64,000 nt of DNA from Sarcophilus harrisii (lineage: Eukaryota > Chordata > Mammalia > Dasyuromorphia > Dasyuridae), in assembly GCF_902635505.1 (NCBI RefSeq), contig NC_045432.1, forward strand, positions 3,391,762 through 3,455,761, written 5' to 3'. Position numbers and translations under genes: made by a program. Below are positions 1 through 13,009 of the stretch, in pieces (positions within the stretch are counted from its first letter, which is position 1; each line of letters opens with the position of its first letter). The notes under the pieces were generated by a model. It saw nothing but the letters and a program-made list of their open reading frames with translations, made no database searches and had not been told where the DNA came from.

Positions 1-940
1 TAAACACTTAATATTGTCAATCAAAAAGCAAATGCTAAGCAGTATCTATATGCTAGGCACTATGCTTATTGCTGGAGATGCAGAAAGAGGCAAAAGACAG
101 GAGCCTTCAGTCTCCTGGGGAGACATTAATGAGCTGGAGAAAAGCAAGATAGGATGAACAGGTTACCTGGTCAAGAGGCTAAAATTCATGCCATCTGAGG
201 AGGAAGAAAACTATGGTGTCTCAGTTATTCTTTCAATAAACACTTACAAAGGACCTATTATGTGCCAGGCACTTAAGAAAAAAAAAACCCGCCAAAGACA
301 GTCCCTTTTCCCAAGGATCTCACATTCTACTAGGGGAGACTATATACAAACAGCTGAAGTACAAACAAACCATATACAGAATAAATTGGAAGTAAACAAG
401 AGAACAAGGGCCTTAGTCAAGCTCTGGACAAGCTTCTTGTAGAAGGTGTGATTCTAACTGGGATCTGAAGGAAGTTGGGGAAACCAGGAGGCAGAGATGA
501 GGAGGGAGAGCAGTGCGGGAAGCAGGGCAGCCTGTGAGAATGACCAGAGTGGGAAGATTGGAGGCTTTGCCCAAAGACCAGCCAGGAGGAGGGGGTCACT
601 GGATCACAGACAATCAGGAGGAAGAGTGTAGGGGTAGCAGAAGTGCACAGATAGGGGAGGTTGTGATGGGCTTTGGATGCCCAACGGGATTTTATGTTCA
701 ATCCTTGAGGTGATAGGGAGATATAGGACATCTTGAGGTGGGGGTGTGACAAGCTGTTAGGGAGATCACTCTGGCAGCAGCATGGAGTGCATGTGGACTG
801 CAGTGGGCAGAGACCTGGGGCAGGAAGACCACCCAGCAGCTGTTGGAGTAGTCCAGACATAAGGAGAATGGGGTGTCTGCCCTGAGTCTTCTCCAGAATC
901 ATCTCCAGCTTCTTCAAGTGGATGGAGGGAGGACCTTGCC
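1..940 (+). repeat. Old interspersed repeat, two partial copies
   Basis: Two adjacent copies (about 1-175 and 226-940) of a widespread mammalian repeat. It is recognised by 'ctattatgtgccaggcactt', then 'aaagacagtccc', a 'tctcacattctactagggga' stretch and a 'gagggagagcagtgcgggaa' body. A similar copy lies at 2,340-3,270. I do not assign a family name. The open frames here, including a 166-codon one on the minus strand, are repeat remnants. Confidence 0.6.
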
Positions 941-999
941 AAATAGATCAGAGCAATGGAAGGATCTTGCAAAAAGATGCTAAAACTAGATGCAAAAAC

Positions 1000-1740
1000 G
1001 CCCACCCCAGACTGATTAGGAGAATCCCAAAGAGAAGCCTGAGCTGCCTTCTGTGCCTCCCCAGGTTGCTTTACTTCTTCAGGGAGCCTGCCCTGCCTGT
1101 CCTGTGAGTGGCACCTGGCTGGCAGTTTAGTGGAGCTGCTGGCCCCCTCTCTATGGGACATTCTTCCCCCAGTGATAGCTCTGAGAGGTGGGCCGGAAGC
1201 AGGCTACCTGGGCTGCTGCTGCCACTGCAGGACTTTGGTGTATTTTTGTGTGCGTTTGGGGCAGTTGTCCCTTGTTTCTGGTAGGGATGAGGAAGATGGG
1301 CTCTTTCTAGCCAGTGATTTCTCGCTTTCACGACGCCTGTGCCAGGTGAGATGAAAGCGGGGCTGGTGGTTTAAGGGGGCCTATGCTTGCCAAGACTCGG
1401 GTTCAGGTATCTGGATCTGTGGGGAGATGCTGGACAAGTAGGGATGATGTATTAACTTGTATGCCACAAGCTACCCCACTCTATCTCTCAAGTGTCTTTG
1501 AAAGGCTATAGCCACCACTCTGAAACAGTTAACACTGTGAAGCAAGCAAAGCACAGCCTAAAAGACCAGCACTGTTTCTCTTATCTGCAAAATAGTCAGA
1601 AAAAGAGTTGCTATGGAAATTCCATTCACTCTATATCTCATCCCACTTGCATTTTCTTGATGTTTTTGACATTACCTTTAAGATATTTTCCACAGATCAA
1701 CTGGTGGAGACTACTGATTACTTAAGAGCCCCAAACCCAT
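1000..1740. other. Unassigned stretch
   Basis: A moderately GC-rich stretch with no recognisable gene, domain or repeat core. Short open frames exist on both strands but show no family resemblance. It may be the far end of the preceding repeat. Confidence 0.3.
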
Positions 1741-2339
1741 CCTCTATTTAAAGAGAACTCTGTTCTGTCAGCCATGAATGGATGAATTTATGAAACAGCA
1801 TTCATTGAGCACTTACTATTGAAGTGCCCAGGCGAGAGAGAATACAGGACGGCGAAAATAATGAAAATTTAAGAACGTTCCTTGCTAGCTGGCGACTGAA
1901 CCCCACCAGAACAGGGGAGTCAGCGAATGAGTGGTCTCAGGGCCACCTATTTATAGAAAGAAGAGAGAGACATCAAAATGTTTCTTGATACATTTGTCAT
2001 AATAAAGGAATTTCTATTCTAAACAGGAGGCAAAGGTTATCACTGTAAGGGGTCATTCCCAGACAGCAATAAGGCAGTATTTCTTTATGTTTATCAAGTT
2101 GTCAAGGTCTTAGGTTTTTTAGGGCAGCACATCTGGGGGTGTAAAAATACCATCTACATTAGAGCATGAAGAGATAGTAACAAACTTCTAACTAAAGAAT
2201 TTCAAGATTATTTTTCTCACAGGCCCATCTGGGGTGCTTTTCCATTTCACTATGTGTACAGAACTGTACTAAGAGATGAGATCCTGGATGGCCTGGCATG
2301 GTTGGCAGAGAAAGACTGAGAATGAAGAAAAGTATGATG

Positions 2340-3270
2340 TGTCAGTTATTTAGCCAAGAAGCATTTATAAAGTGCCTACAATGTGCCAGGCATTTGGAAA
2401 GAAAAAGAAAAGCTGAAGACAATCTCTTTTCATAAAGCTCTCATATATAATAAGGGAAGCAAGATGCAAACAGCTGAAGTACAATGAAATCATAGACAGG
2501 ATGAAAATGAGGGCAGAAGTTAGACATTAGAGAGTTAAGAAGAGGGAAGAAAGCAAATAGAAGTGACTATTGTAAATGGTTTTCTCAAGGAGTTTCACCC
2601 CAAAAGAGAGGTGGTATATGGGATGATGATCAGAGGGGATAGATGGATCCTGGCAGAGATGTTTTTAAGAGTGGGGGAGAGATAGACATGTTTGTAAGCA
2701 GGGGGAAGCAGCCAGTACACAAGGAGCTTCTGAAGAAGTAAGCACATTTTTATATGTGAGACGAGACCAGAAGAGCAGATTGTGGCAGAGGATATCTAAG
2801 TGTTATGAAAAGTGGAGGAAACAAGAGGGAGCTCTCAGGGAATGAGCTCCATATTTTCAGGAAAATATGAGGCAAGGTTTTCAACTGAGAAGGCAGGAGG
2901 TGATGTGGGAAGGAACCGTGGAAATTTTGTGAAGGAAAGAAAATATTCTGAAGGGCCATTGTGGTGAGCTGGAGAGTGAGTCAATTAGAAAAGTATAAAA
3001 AGATTGCCTTTTAGACTGTAGGGGTTGCTTTGTCAAATTTTGGGTAAAGTAATTGCTGTTTTAGTAGGGAAGAAAGAGACATGGATCAAACCCATGTGGA
3101 GAAACACTGGTAGAAATTGGTTCTCTCACACATGACTTGGAATTGAAATAAAAAAAAATACTATGATGAATTTGGCCTCAGCCCTTTACCAATTCCAGGT
3201 CAAATATTCTCAGATTGGAAAATGGACATGAAATGGCATTTGGGGCCATGCCTTTCATGATTCTGTTAAC
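2340..3270 (+). repeat. Long old interspersed repeat, copy 1
   Basis: Starts with the 'gtgcctacaatgtgccaggc' type head and runs through a purine-rich body. The body ('gatgtttttaagagtggggg', 'agacatgtttgtaagcaggg') matches the sequence at 50,100-50,740. Its tail (about 2,955-3,260, 'ccctttaccaattcc') matches 51,420-51,690. Both places therefore carry the same family in the same order. Confidence 0.6.
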
Positions 3271-3419
3271 GCAGCACAACAGCTATATGAAGAATGTGGT
3301 TTTCAGGGAAGTGAGCTTCCTTTGGTAGAGGATCTATCTTTTTTCCTTTGATGATGATACAGGATACCTTGTTGTCTCTGGGGATAACAGATGGCCAGTG
3401 GGAGTCTGGGTGAATCTGA

Positions 3420-3660
3420 CTGTGGTTGGGTTATTTTTCAATTGTGTCTGTTTTTTTGTGACCCCATTTGAGGTTTTCCTGGCAAAGATACTAAAGTGGT
3501 TTGTCATTTCCTTCTCCAACATATTATACAGATGAGGGACTGAGGCAAAGAGAGTTAAGTGATACCCAGGATTACAAAGCTAATAAGTGTCTGAGGCCAG
3601 ATTTGAACTCCTGAAGATGAGTTCTCCTGACTCCAGGTCCTGCGCTCTATCCATTGAGCC
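3420..3660 (-). mobile_element. Marsupial-type tRNA-derived SINE
   Basis: Minus-orientation SINE. On the plus strand it reads 'tgtgaccccatttgaggttt', 'ggcaaagatactaaagtggt', 'cagatgagggactgaggc' and ends 'ctctatccattgagccacc', the complement of a tRNA-like box region. This arrangement is typical of the abundant SINEs of marsupial genomes. Confidence 0.75.
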
Positions 3661-4039
3661 ACCAGTTGTTGCTATGTTCCCACTGGGTCCCTCTGATGCA
3701 TAGATGAGTCTTACTCCTCCAGAGAGCCTGCCTGGCAGTTCTTTCCAAGATGTTTGGTGCTGAAGTGACATTATTTATCTCTGTTGATATATCTTCTAAG
3801 ATTAGTTGTTGTGTAAATCCTTGAAAACTCATTTCAACAAAAGATAAGACTGAGATAAGGACTTCTCTTAGGGGGAGAGCTGGATGTGGATAAAAATGCT
3901 GCCAAAGAATTCATGCCTTACGTGACTACTGAGTGTTCATGAGGTGAAATTGGATCCTTTTGGGAAATGGCTTTTACCATTAAACAAATAAACTTTCCTC
4001 TCATTCTTCCAGTCTTCTGCAGATGAGGGTACACTAGTG

Positions 4040-4395
4040 AATTGGGAGTTAAAGAGGCAGCATGATCTCATAGACACATCACTGAATTCTGAGACAGGAA
4101 AATCTGGCTAGTCATCCTTCCTTGCTAGCTGTGGATACTCACTAGCTGTGTGACCTCACACATCTCCCATCACTACTCTGGCTTTCAGTTTTTTCCTCTG
4201 CAAAAGGAGAAGTTCTGATTAATTCACCTTGAAGGTTGCTTCTGGATCTCTGAGCCTAAGTGAGATAGATGTATGGCAAGCTCCTTTACCTCTCTGGGCT
4301 TCATTTTCCTCTGTAGCATAAGAGGATTAAACAAATTGGAGTGAGAGTGCTTTGAGCTGAAGTATTAAGTCTATGATTCTCTGGATCATTTGGGT
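4040..4395 (+). repeat. MIR/L2-like relic
   Basis: Contains the MIR core 'ctagctgtgtgacctca' near 4,143-4,160, followed by 'ctctctgggcttcattttcc' and 'tctatgattct', the usual MIR/L2 tail. Diverged, so old. Confidence 0.6.
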
Positions 4396-4869
4396 GGTTT
4401 AAGTTAAGGACTGAATGAAGAGGGAATTGAAGCAGCAGATAGAGCACACATATAAGCGATAAGGGGTGACCTGGGAAACAGTTTTTGGACTAACTCCATG
4501 ACCTTTTGTCTGTATTTACTGAAGGCATTGAATCACCTCAGGTCTCCACGCTCCAGTCAAGTTTCTGAGAATCTCTAGAGGCTCCTGGCTAGATGCCTGG
4601 ACTGGCTGACCTCCGTTGAGTCCCCTCAGTGATGCTCCCTGTGGGTAAGGTAGCATCCTGAATCCTGGGAGGATCCTCAAGCTTCTGCCCCTCCTCTGCT
4701 TCCTTAGATGGGGGAATTGCCCAGTAGGCAATGCCTCCAGTGTCCTCCAGCCCAGACATGCATACATGCCCCAGTGTCCCTCCCAGCTCTGGCCTGCTTT
4801 TGTCTCCTCCCGCCTGGAGAGAGGAGGGAGAGAGCCGCCCTTTCCCAGACCACCACCTTCCGCCTCTGC

Positions 4870-5430
4870 TCTGGGGCTTGTCAGGAATCCAAGTCCCATC
4901 CCATGGCTTCTGCAGCTACTGGGCTCTTCTATTTTGTAGGGCCACTAGGCCCTCTGCCTTCTTGCTCTGCTGGTTTCCATAAAAGGGGTGACCTTGGACA
5001 ACCACAAACCCCAGCTCAGCCTGGCCCAGACCAGTCCTAGCAGCTGCCCCCAGGAGCCTAGGACTCCTCAGCTCAGCTCCAAGCCCTGATGCAAGTGGAA
5101 GATGCACTCTGTCCCCCTTCCCTAGCCAGGCTGGTGATGGAAACTGAGAGAAATGATGGGGGTGAGGGGTCTCCCACTGCTCTGGGCCTGATATTACAAA
5201 GCCCCCTCCCCTCCCTCCTCTGTTTCCCCTCTGCTCTGGGAGGAGACTAGCCACACCCTGCAGTGATGGCACAATAACTGCCCCTCCCACCTTCTGTTAA
5301 TAAAAGTCTCCCTCTCAATGTGAGGATGTGAGGGCACTAGAGCCCTTGAAGGTCGGTATTCCCATCGTGCCCCTTCCAGACTGACCGATCCCAAGGGTCC
5401 TGCTAGTGCCTAAGCGGCTGTGAGAGGTAA
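4870..5430 (+). promoter_or_regulatory. Possible TATA promoter with muscle-type sites and a first exon
   Basis: This GC-rich, repeat-free stretch holds a perfect CArG box CCATAAAAGG (4,977-4,986), the nuclear-receptor half-site TGACCTTGG (4,989-4,997), an E-box CAGCTG (5,041-5,046) and a CACC box CCACACCC (5,251-5,258). A TATA-like TTAATAAAAG follows at 5,297-5,306, then a strong splice-donor string AG|GTAAGTG at 5,425-5,431. Together these look like the start of a tissue-restricted gene with a short non-coding first exon (about 5,325-5,426). I find no matching coding exon downstream. Each motif alone is common; the ordered set is the argument. Confidence 0.3.
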
Positions 5431-6100
5431 GTGCCCCCTCCCCTGCTCCTGCTTCAGCCCCTCCCTTTCTTCTCTTTCTCTTCTCTCCCTTCCCCACCCC
5501 CACCTTTTCATGAACTTCCTCTCTCTCCAATTGGCTTCTCTTAGTGCCCAGGAGGATTTTCGGGAGGATGGGTGGAAGGTCCTAAGAGTATCAACACCTT
5601 TATTTTTGTGTGTCTCACGTATGAAGGTCGGATCATCTATGTGAGAGTGTCTGTGTGGGTGCGGGTAGGGGTTTATGTACCTGTGTGTCTGCTCCTCCCG
5701 GCCTTCCCCTGCCAGCCCAGGACTCTTTCTGCAGGGCTGGGAAATTGGTGGAAGGGAGGGTGTTGTACAGTAGGCTGGGGGGCAGTGGAGACCAGGAGGG
5801 AGAAGCCTTTGGGGACACTGCTTCACTTCCCTCTTCAGATAGACGTTTCCTCCTTTCTTTCTGCCTTCCTACCTCTAGTACGTGGCTTAGAGGAGACAAA
5901 TTAGAAATTTAGAATATATATATTTATATATATTACCCAATATTTGTGGTAACATCGTACTTTGAAGAGCACAGGAAATGGAAACGATAGGAATATGATC
6001 ATACCTTACTGTAATAAAATTCCACTTATAAAAATATAAACTTTCATATCAAAATAGTGGTTATTTTACTTCTAAAGATCTCTCCCTTTACAAAATAATT
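5430..6100. other. Unassigned stretch, pyrimidine-rich then AT-rich
   Basis: A C/T-rich stretch (5,430-5,530), then unique-looking sequence, then AT-rich sequence with a short TA run near 5,917-5,935. No gene or clear repeat is seen. If 5,300-5,427 is a real first exon, this would be the start of its intron. Confidence 0.3.
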
Positions 6101-6925
6101 CACCTTTAAAAGTTTTTTTTTCCCCTTAGAAGTATTTTTCAATTGCTTCTAAATATAGTTTTCAACATTCTTTTTTGTAAGATATTAAGTAAGGAACTCT
6201 TCCCCTCTCCTCCGTATTGTCTCTATTTTTTCCTTTGTTTGATGACATTTAATTTAAAGATATAGTTATATTTTGTTTTAGTTAGAATCAGTAGCTGGTG
6301 AAAGGGACTTTTAAAGTACCATGTTTCAAAACATAAATGGAGAATTGTCCCTGAATCTTTTTATTTTTATGATTTAGAGATGAAAGAAGAGAATTGTTTT
6401 AATATGCACTTCTCTCCTTATGAGAGATTTAGTGTATTTTGTCATAGATAGCTTGGATGTTTTTCTATCCTGTTGTTAACTACATTTGATCTATTTGTGC
6501 AATAGCATTTCAATTTTATAGAAGCAGAATTAATCCATTTTATTTTTTCTGATTCTCTCTGTTTGCTTGTTCTGTTATGATCTCTTCCCTTATACATAAA
6601 TATGAAAAGTAATTTGCTTCATGCTCCTCTAATTTGTTCTTGATTATCAGCCCGTTTACATCTAATTCCTGTCCTATGTGAATTTCTAATATAATTTGAT
6701 AGTTGGTGTAATAGTTGCTATGCCCTATCAAATTTCAAGCCAACTGGAGAATGGCTTTCTCTTTAGACTTTTCCCTTTATTCAAATAGTGTGTCCTTTAC
6801 TCACTCCCCATCATGACTTACTCTTTAGATATATTAAACATTAAATCATTTCATGTTTTGCTTCTGTAAATTGCATACCCAATGTTTTCCATTGATCAAC
6901 ATTTCAGTTTTTAACAAGTTGAAAT
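6100..6925 (-). mobile_element. Old LINE remnant
   Basis: The T-rich opening, 'atagttttcaacattc' and the pyrimidine-rich segments resemble the reverse complement of LINE-1 3' regions seen elsewhere in the window (for example 55,500-55,640). Heavily diverged, so the orientation and edges are uncertain. Confidence 0.35.
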
Positions 6926-7150
6926 TATTTTCTGGGCAGCTCTGTATTTTGTAGGGCATAAAGTCAGAAATAGTCATCTTTCTGAGTTCATATCTGGCCT
7001 CAGACACTATCTGTGGCACCCTCAGCAAGGCACTTAAGCCCATTTACCTCAGTTACTCATTTCTTAAATGAGCTGCAGAAGGAAATGGCAAAACTCCTCC
7101 ATTATCTTTGCCAAGGAAACCTAAATGACTTCAGGAAACTTCAGTACTAA
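6926..7150 (+). mobile_element. Marsupial-type tRNA-derived SINE
   Basis: Carries 'tgagttcatatctggcctca', 'ggcacttaagccca' and 'ggaaatggcaaaactcc', the order found in the marsupial SINEs at 34,215 and 58,700. Confidence 0.65.
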
Positions 7151-7249
7151 ATAGCAGCATTTGCTTTGAGATCTGCTACTGATAATTACTAACCCCCACA
7201 CCCTTCCTTTCCTCCTCACCATCCTTCCATTATTTCCCTTGAGATATTT

Positions 7250-10200
7250 GAATTTCTTTTAAAAATTTATCAATTTTTTTTTCTGTTTCTTACATCACCA
7301 GGGTGACTGACTCACTGATCCTGCCCTCTCTTCATGCCATGTAAGAAATCTTTTTTTCTTTTTTTGGGGGGGAGCATTAGAAAAGAGAACACAGCTGGTT
7401 GATTTAGGATTTAGGAAAAGGTGGACCATTTACTTCTTGGACAAGAAAAGGTAAGGATGTCTTCTCATGTTTCCTTTTTAGTCCCAATTGATCTTTAACA
7501 CTTCCTTACAGATACTGTCTTTCTTTTGTTGTGTCTTTTTCCATTTAAATTGTTGTAGTTATGTGTATTTTTACTATTTTCTTGTCTCTGCTTAATTAAT
7601 TCACTTTACATTAGATCAAAAGTCTTTCTTTACTTCTCGGTACTCAGCAGACTCATCATTTCTTATAACAATGTAGTTGTATTTCATGACATTTGTATTC
7701 TATGTCTTGTTTAGCCATTACCCATTTGAGAGCATCTACTTTGTTTCCATTTCATAGCTGTTAGTAAAAGTGCTGTTAGAAATATTTTGGAATATATGGC
7801 AGCTGTTTTCTTATTGACAGCTTCTTGAAGTGTAATGGAGTGTTTGCATTAATCTAAATATCTTATCCCACTTTCATAGATTCACACACCCTTCTATACT
7901 TCACTTTATCCTATTCCCTACCCCACTTATTTCTTTATCGATTTTGGAGGGTGCTGTCCTCTTCTTGGTATATGTGTATATATGTAGTATATGTGTATGT
8001 ATGTATGTTTGTTTCCTCTTTAACCCATTCCTTTTTCCCCTGTGCAATTCCTCTCTGTTGGTTCTTGCTATCATGCTTTATTCTTATAGCATAATTACTA
8101 TTTTTACTTTTTCCTGGACAATTTTGCTTTTTAGAGTCACATCATACTCAGCTCTTCCCCAGTTATTTTTTCAGGCTACACAATTTCTAATATCAATCTT
8201 AGACTTTTCATTTCCATTTCCAAGTATACAACATAAACAATTTGTCCTTACTGAGTCCTTTGAAATTAATCTTTGATGTTGGTTCCTATATGTTAAAATT
8301 TCTATTGAGTTTGGGCTTGTTTGAAACAAAATCCTGAAAATCTGTCAGTATGTTGAATGTCCATTTTTTTCATTCAATATGATACTTAATTTTGCTGGAC
8401 ATAATATTTTTGGCCACAATTTTAGACCTTTTGATTATTGATATACAGTATTTTAGGATCCGTGATCTTTTAATATAGCTGCTGATAAATCCTGTGCAAT
8501 TCTTATCATAGCTGCATCATATTTGAATTGTGTTTTTCATTGTTATTGTTGCATGTAAATATTTTCTTTGATCTGAGGGTTTTCAAATTTACTAATGACA
8601 TTTCTATATGTTTTCCTTGTAGGACTCCTTTGAGGTGGTGATTGGTGGATTTCTTCTTGTTCTACTTCAGGATAATTTTACAAAAATTTCTTATATTTTT
8701 GTGTCAAGCTTTTCTTTTTGGTCATAGCTTTCAACTAATCCAATTATTTTGTTTTCTTGATCTGCTCTCCAGATTTGTTATTTGTATTATGTTTAACATT
8801 TTCTTCCATTTTTTCAGTTTTTATATTTTGTTTTATTATTTCTTTGTCTTTTATATCTTCACGGGCTTACCCTTCCCCAATTGTAAATTTCAAAGAGCCA
8901 TTTCTTTAAGACTCTGTATCACCTTTTCTAGTTGATTGACTTTCTTTTTATAATCTTGTTTTTCTTGTTTTATTTTTTCCTCAGTCTCATTTGATTTTTA
9001 GAGATTTTTTTTGAGTTCTAAAAATTCTTTTTGGAGTCTTAAAAGGTGTGCTTGAATCAGACAACCGAGCACTTAAGGCTAATTACCTATTGGACAATGA
9101 TTCTACTAGCATATGTTTGGAAAAAGGGCCCTTCTCACTGTTCCATGGTGGCTCCATGTTTGGTTTATACAGATAATTGTAGGTAAGAATTAAGGGGTGG
9201 GGTGAGAGAGGGGAGAGAATTTCACTTTGCAGCAGGACCAGGAGAAAGGAGGTTTGTGGCGTAGCTTGTGGCAGTTTGTCTATCTCCTTCACTTCTCTCC
9301 CTGAAGACCAAGGACTTTTACTCATCCTGAGTCCGACTGTTCCTGAGGCCTCCAGGGAGCTAGTCCGGACTTTACAGATAGGTAGTCATGTAATATTAGT
9401 TTTCAAGGTAAGGATGGTTTTCTTTTACGTCACTATGCACCTTTAAAGATGTACTTTGGTATTCTGCATTTTCGTAATAACTTTCAATGTTTGGGTCTTT
9501 CTTTTTATCCTACTCATTTTTTTTTCCTTAAATAAGAACTCTAGTCCTGGGATGGGGTGGGATGATGCTTCTGGCTTCAGGTTTTCTTTCAGTTTTTTCC
9601 TCTGATATGTTACTCAAAACCATGAACTCTACCCTCCTGTTAGTGCCCACAGCTAGCAGGTACCCAGCCCCACTGCTTGAACACTTACCATGTGTGTGCT
9701 GGTTCTTTTTGCCTAGGGTAGCATCTCTGCCCACAGCTGGGCCTGATGTTCCTTATCAGCAGGGGTTCCCTCAGTCTTCCTAGTCACAGCCACCCAACAT
9801 GTGAAAGTTGCTATGGTTTAGGCTCTGAACCGAACTAGCCCCAGGTTTCCCAGCTTGTTGTTTTAAAGGAGCTAGCCTAGAGGTATTTACACTTTATGTT
9901 GATTATCTTTCTTTAGGACTTCTCTGGTTGTCCTAGGAGGACCCCATTCTCCCCCAAGTTTTATTTGTTTTGCACTGGTCTACATTAACATTGAAGCTCA
10001 ATTTTATTTTGTCAGTGGGGGCTAGAGCACTTGGAATTTTCTGAATTAGTTTGACATCTTCTCTCAATCTTCTCCAGGAGTTTTTTTCTTCAAAAGATTT
10101 TTGCACTTCCTTTTCCATTTGGCCAATTCTATTTTTAAGAAGTATTCTTCAGTGATTTTTGTTATATCTTTGTCCATTTTTTAGTGCTTACTTCACCAAG

Positions 10201-10640
10201 ATGTTGACACTTTTTATGATCCTCTTATACCTCTTATTTTTTTCCCCCAATTTTCTTCTACTTTTCTTATATGATGTTAAAAACATCATTTGCGCACTTC
10301 CAGAAGTTCTTTTGGGATTTGAGAACAATTTATATTTTCATTTGAGTCTTTGCATGTGATTGTTTTGTCATCCTTGCCTTTTAGCATTTTGTGTTTTGAT
10401 CTTCCCTGTCACCAATGAACCTTTCTAGGGTCAGGGCCTTTTTAGGTACAGTTTTCCAGCCTGCGTTGTAACCTTTAAAGTTGAGCTCTGTGCTTTGGCG
10501 TATGGGGGGCCCTATTCTAAGCTGGTTCAGCTGAAAGTCCCTGGCCTGGTCCATGACTTACTGCTTCTAAGCCCCGAGGGCTGGCACTTGCCTGCTGTGC
10601 CTGGACCTCTAGGCCTCCCACTAGCCAGCTGATCCATAAA
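7250..10640 (-). mobile_element. LINE-1 / half-LINE relics, 5' and ORF1 region
   Basis: Most of this stretch reads as the complement of a LINE-1 5' part. The minus strand near 10,118-9,933 gives 'MEKEVQKSFEEKNSWRRLRE', a charged coiled-coil-like segment typical of ORF1. The plus strand has 'ttgtgttttgatcttccctg' and the GC-rich 5' untranslated type tail at 10,430-10,640. The same order recurs at 42,900-43,620 and 46,360-47,250. A foreign block sits at about 9,050-9,420. Confidence 0.5.
9050..9420. mobile_element. Probable solo LTR fragment
   Basis: 'gagcacttaaggctaattac' followed by 'ctattggacaatgattctac' is an opening I associate with marsupial LTRs. It breaks up the surrounding LINE-derived sequence. 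No coding part is attached. Treated as an old, incomplete fossil; edges are approximate. Confidence 0.4.
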
Positions 10641-12490
10641 TCCTCCCTTGGCACATGAGGTATTTCAGGAAGCTATTCCATACCTATCCCACCTCAATAG
10701 CACAAAAGGTGAAGAACACCATAGGTACTCAACATTTGTTGAATTAATGAATTTTATACCTATGAATGGAGGTAAAATCTGGTTGAAATTAACATTCAAG
10801 CTAATCCAGGAGTGGCTGTGTGTGTTGGAGTCAGGGAAGGTGGGAGCTAAATACTTATAGGTCATAGGGACCCACAAAGATATCTTAATGCCTTATAAAC
10901 TGGCCTGTCCGTCTATCTCCAGTGTTTAGAATCAAGAAGAACTGAGTTCAAATTCTACCTCTCATACTTGTGTGTGACTCATATCAAGTCCTTTTACCTC
11001 TGTTCACCATTTTAGTGCCAGATTGAGATAATTAAAGTTGATAGTGAGTGTTATCCTGAGACTCTTTGAATTCCATTTCAGAGGGAACAAACTTGTAAAA
11101 ACGTAGACCAGCTAAGGAATGGTACAAATTATGTTGTACCATAATGGGAAGGTATTGGATTCCAAAGAAAGAAGCAGACCTCATCAGCATAAAATAAATA
11201 AATAAATAAAATAAAATTTATTAAGGTTACTGGGGTTAATTGTGTTGTATAAAAAATATTTACACATGAGACCAGCCCTCTGGTTTTCAAAGAGCATACT
11301 GATGGATCCTCACACATGTATTGGGCCAGGTAAGATATTATATAGGAACAGGACAAAAAAGACTAAAAGCCAGAAAAACTGGTAATCAAGTACAAATTTT
11401 ACTTTGGGTTACTTGAAACTTTTCTTGCTATTTACATTAAAGGTAGTTTACATTCTCTCTAGAATTATAGGTCCTGCTCACAGAAATTGCACCCAATATA
11501 CATAAAGATTTGGGAGGTCATAACTCAGGGAGGACAACTAGAATTTTTCCACAGGGTAGATGGTGAATTTAGAATGGGCTGAGTATTAGAAAAAATTCAC
11601 TGAGGATGAGCTCTTTCTTTGCCTGCCCTAATCTCAAGGCTGTTTCCTAAACAGTAGCTTGGAAGAAGTCTTCTGAGATCTCCACCTAGGTGATTTGGGG
11701 GTTAGACACTGGGCTTAGAGTTTCAAAGACTTCAGCTTCAATCTACCCCCAGGCACTTTATGTGACCTTGGGCAAGGACGAGTCAGAATGTTCCAAGTCA
11801 AGAATCCTTTCATCTTTCTGCTTCCTCAGTAAGACTGACTACCCATATGAATGACTCTGTGATCTTACAGATTTGTCTGGAGTACTAAGAGTAAGGTGAC
11901 TTGACTGTGGTCATGCTGCTATTGTGGGTCCAAAGCAGGACTTGAACCCTGACCCTTCCTGACTCTGAAGCTGGCCCTCTGTCCTTAGGTCTCAGAACAC
12001 AGTTCAATCATCACTTCTAAGAAGGCTTTCTTGATTCCAACTGCTAGTGGCCTTGCTCCCAGACTGCCTTGTATTTTGCCTTCATTTTTATTCTTCATAG
12101 ACATTGATTCATTTTCTGTCTCCTTAGAACATAAGCTTGTCATGTTAAGGACTGTGTCCTTATTAGTGTTTGCATCTCCAGAAACTACTACTATGATGTA
12201 AGTGTGCTTATTGATTGACAATACACCTGTCTTTGTATGTTCCCAGCACTTTGGAGGAGTTAATCTAGAGTTATTGAATAAATTGAGTTGTAGATCTAAG
12301 TAAAGATAATTGTTAGTGATTTTCATTATATCTTATTTATAATTTTCATCAGATATCTATTTTATTTGTTGTAGCTAATTAATATATTCTTTCATAGTTT
12401 AATTTGATATGTGATGTGAGGTATTGATCTTCTATCAAAATCCTCTCAAACTGCTTTTGACTTATGCCATCCCTTTTTGTTTTTTTGTTT
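10640..12490. repeat. Mixed old SINE, MIR and L2-like relics
   Basis: A SINE lies at about 10,890-11,090 ('actgagttcaaattctacct'). An (AAAT)n run lies at about 11,190-11,215. MIR-like pieces lie at 11,700-11,960 ('gcaggacttgaaccctgacc'), and an L2-like piece at 12,000-12,240 ('gaacataagcttgtcatgtt'). The intervals at 10,640-10,890 and 11,220-11,690 show nothing recognisable. Confidence 0.5.
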
Positions 12491-13000
12491 TTTACCAACT
12501 AAAGGTAGTTCTTACTTTCTGTAAGTGGACGGTTGGGCAAAACTCTTAGTAGAGCAATTTTGAAGTCATGTGAATTTACCCTTGGACCTGGCTTCAAGGG
12601 AGAGAAAGAGACAGGAAGAGAGTAATGAGCCTGGAAAAGGAGGGGGCAAGGAGATGATTCACAGGCGCCGGGGATAGAGAACCAAGAGCAGGATCGGGAA
12701 TCAGGCGAGTGTTGTAGACAGTCATGGCCACGTATAGGACTGGGCAACATGTGGACTGAGGAAAGACACATGACACCTGAGCGTGGATGGACAGGAGACA
12801 CACAAGCAGATGCCAGACAGGAGGATAAGTGGGCAGAGCCACCAAAAGGCTCCCCTCTTAGTGCTGGAGGTCTCAAGCCAAGCCCAGATGCTGAAGCTGC
12901 AGAGGTGGAAGGAATCACTCTGAATGACAAAAACCCTTTTGTTCCTCCTTCTCATCTCTTCATTAATACCCTTCAGATTCTTGCCCTCATTTAAAAATGT
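12490..13000. other. Unassigned GC-richer stretch
   Basis: Several overlapping frames of 77-143 codons are open on both strands, but no domain, signal peptide or family motif is visible and none has a supporting splice or promoter context. Possibly a diverged retroelement interior. Confidence 0.3.
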
Positions 13001-13009
13001 TTATGGCTG

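Noticed and set aside
417-917. 166-codon minus-strand frame
   Set aside because: Lies within an interspersed repeat and antisense to it; no domain, no splice or promoter context.
12499-12930. 143-codon minus-strand frame as a gene
   Set aside because: Several overlapping frames are open on both strands, as expected for GC-richer non-coding DNA; no recognisable motif.
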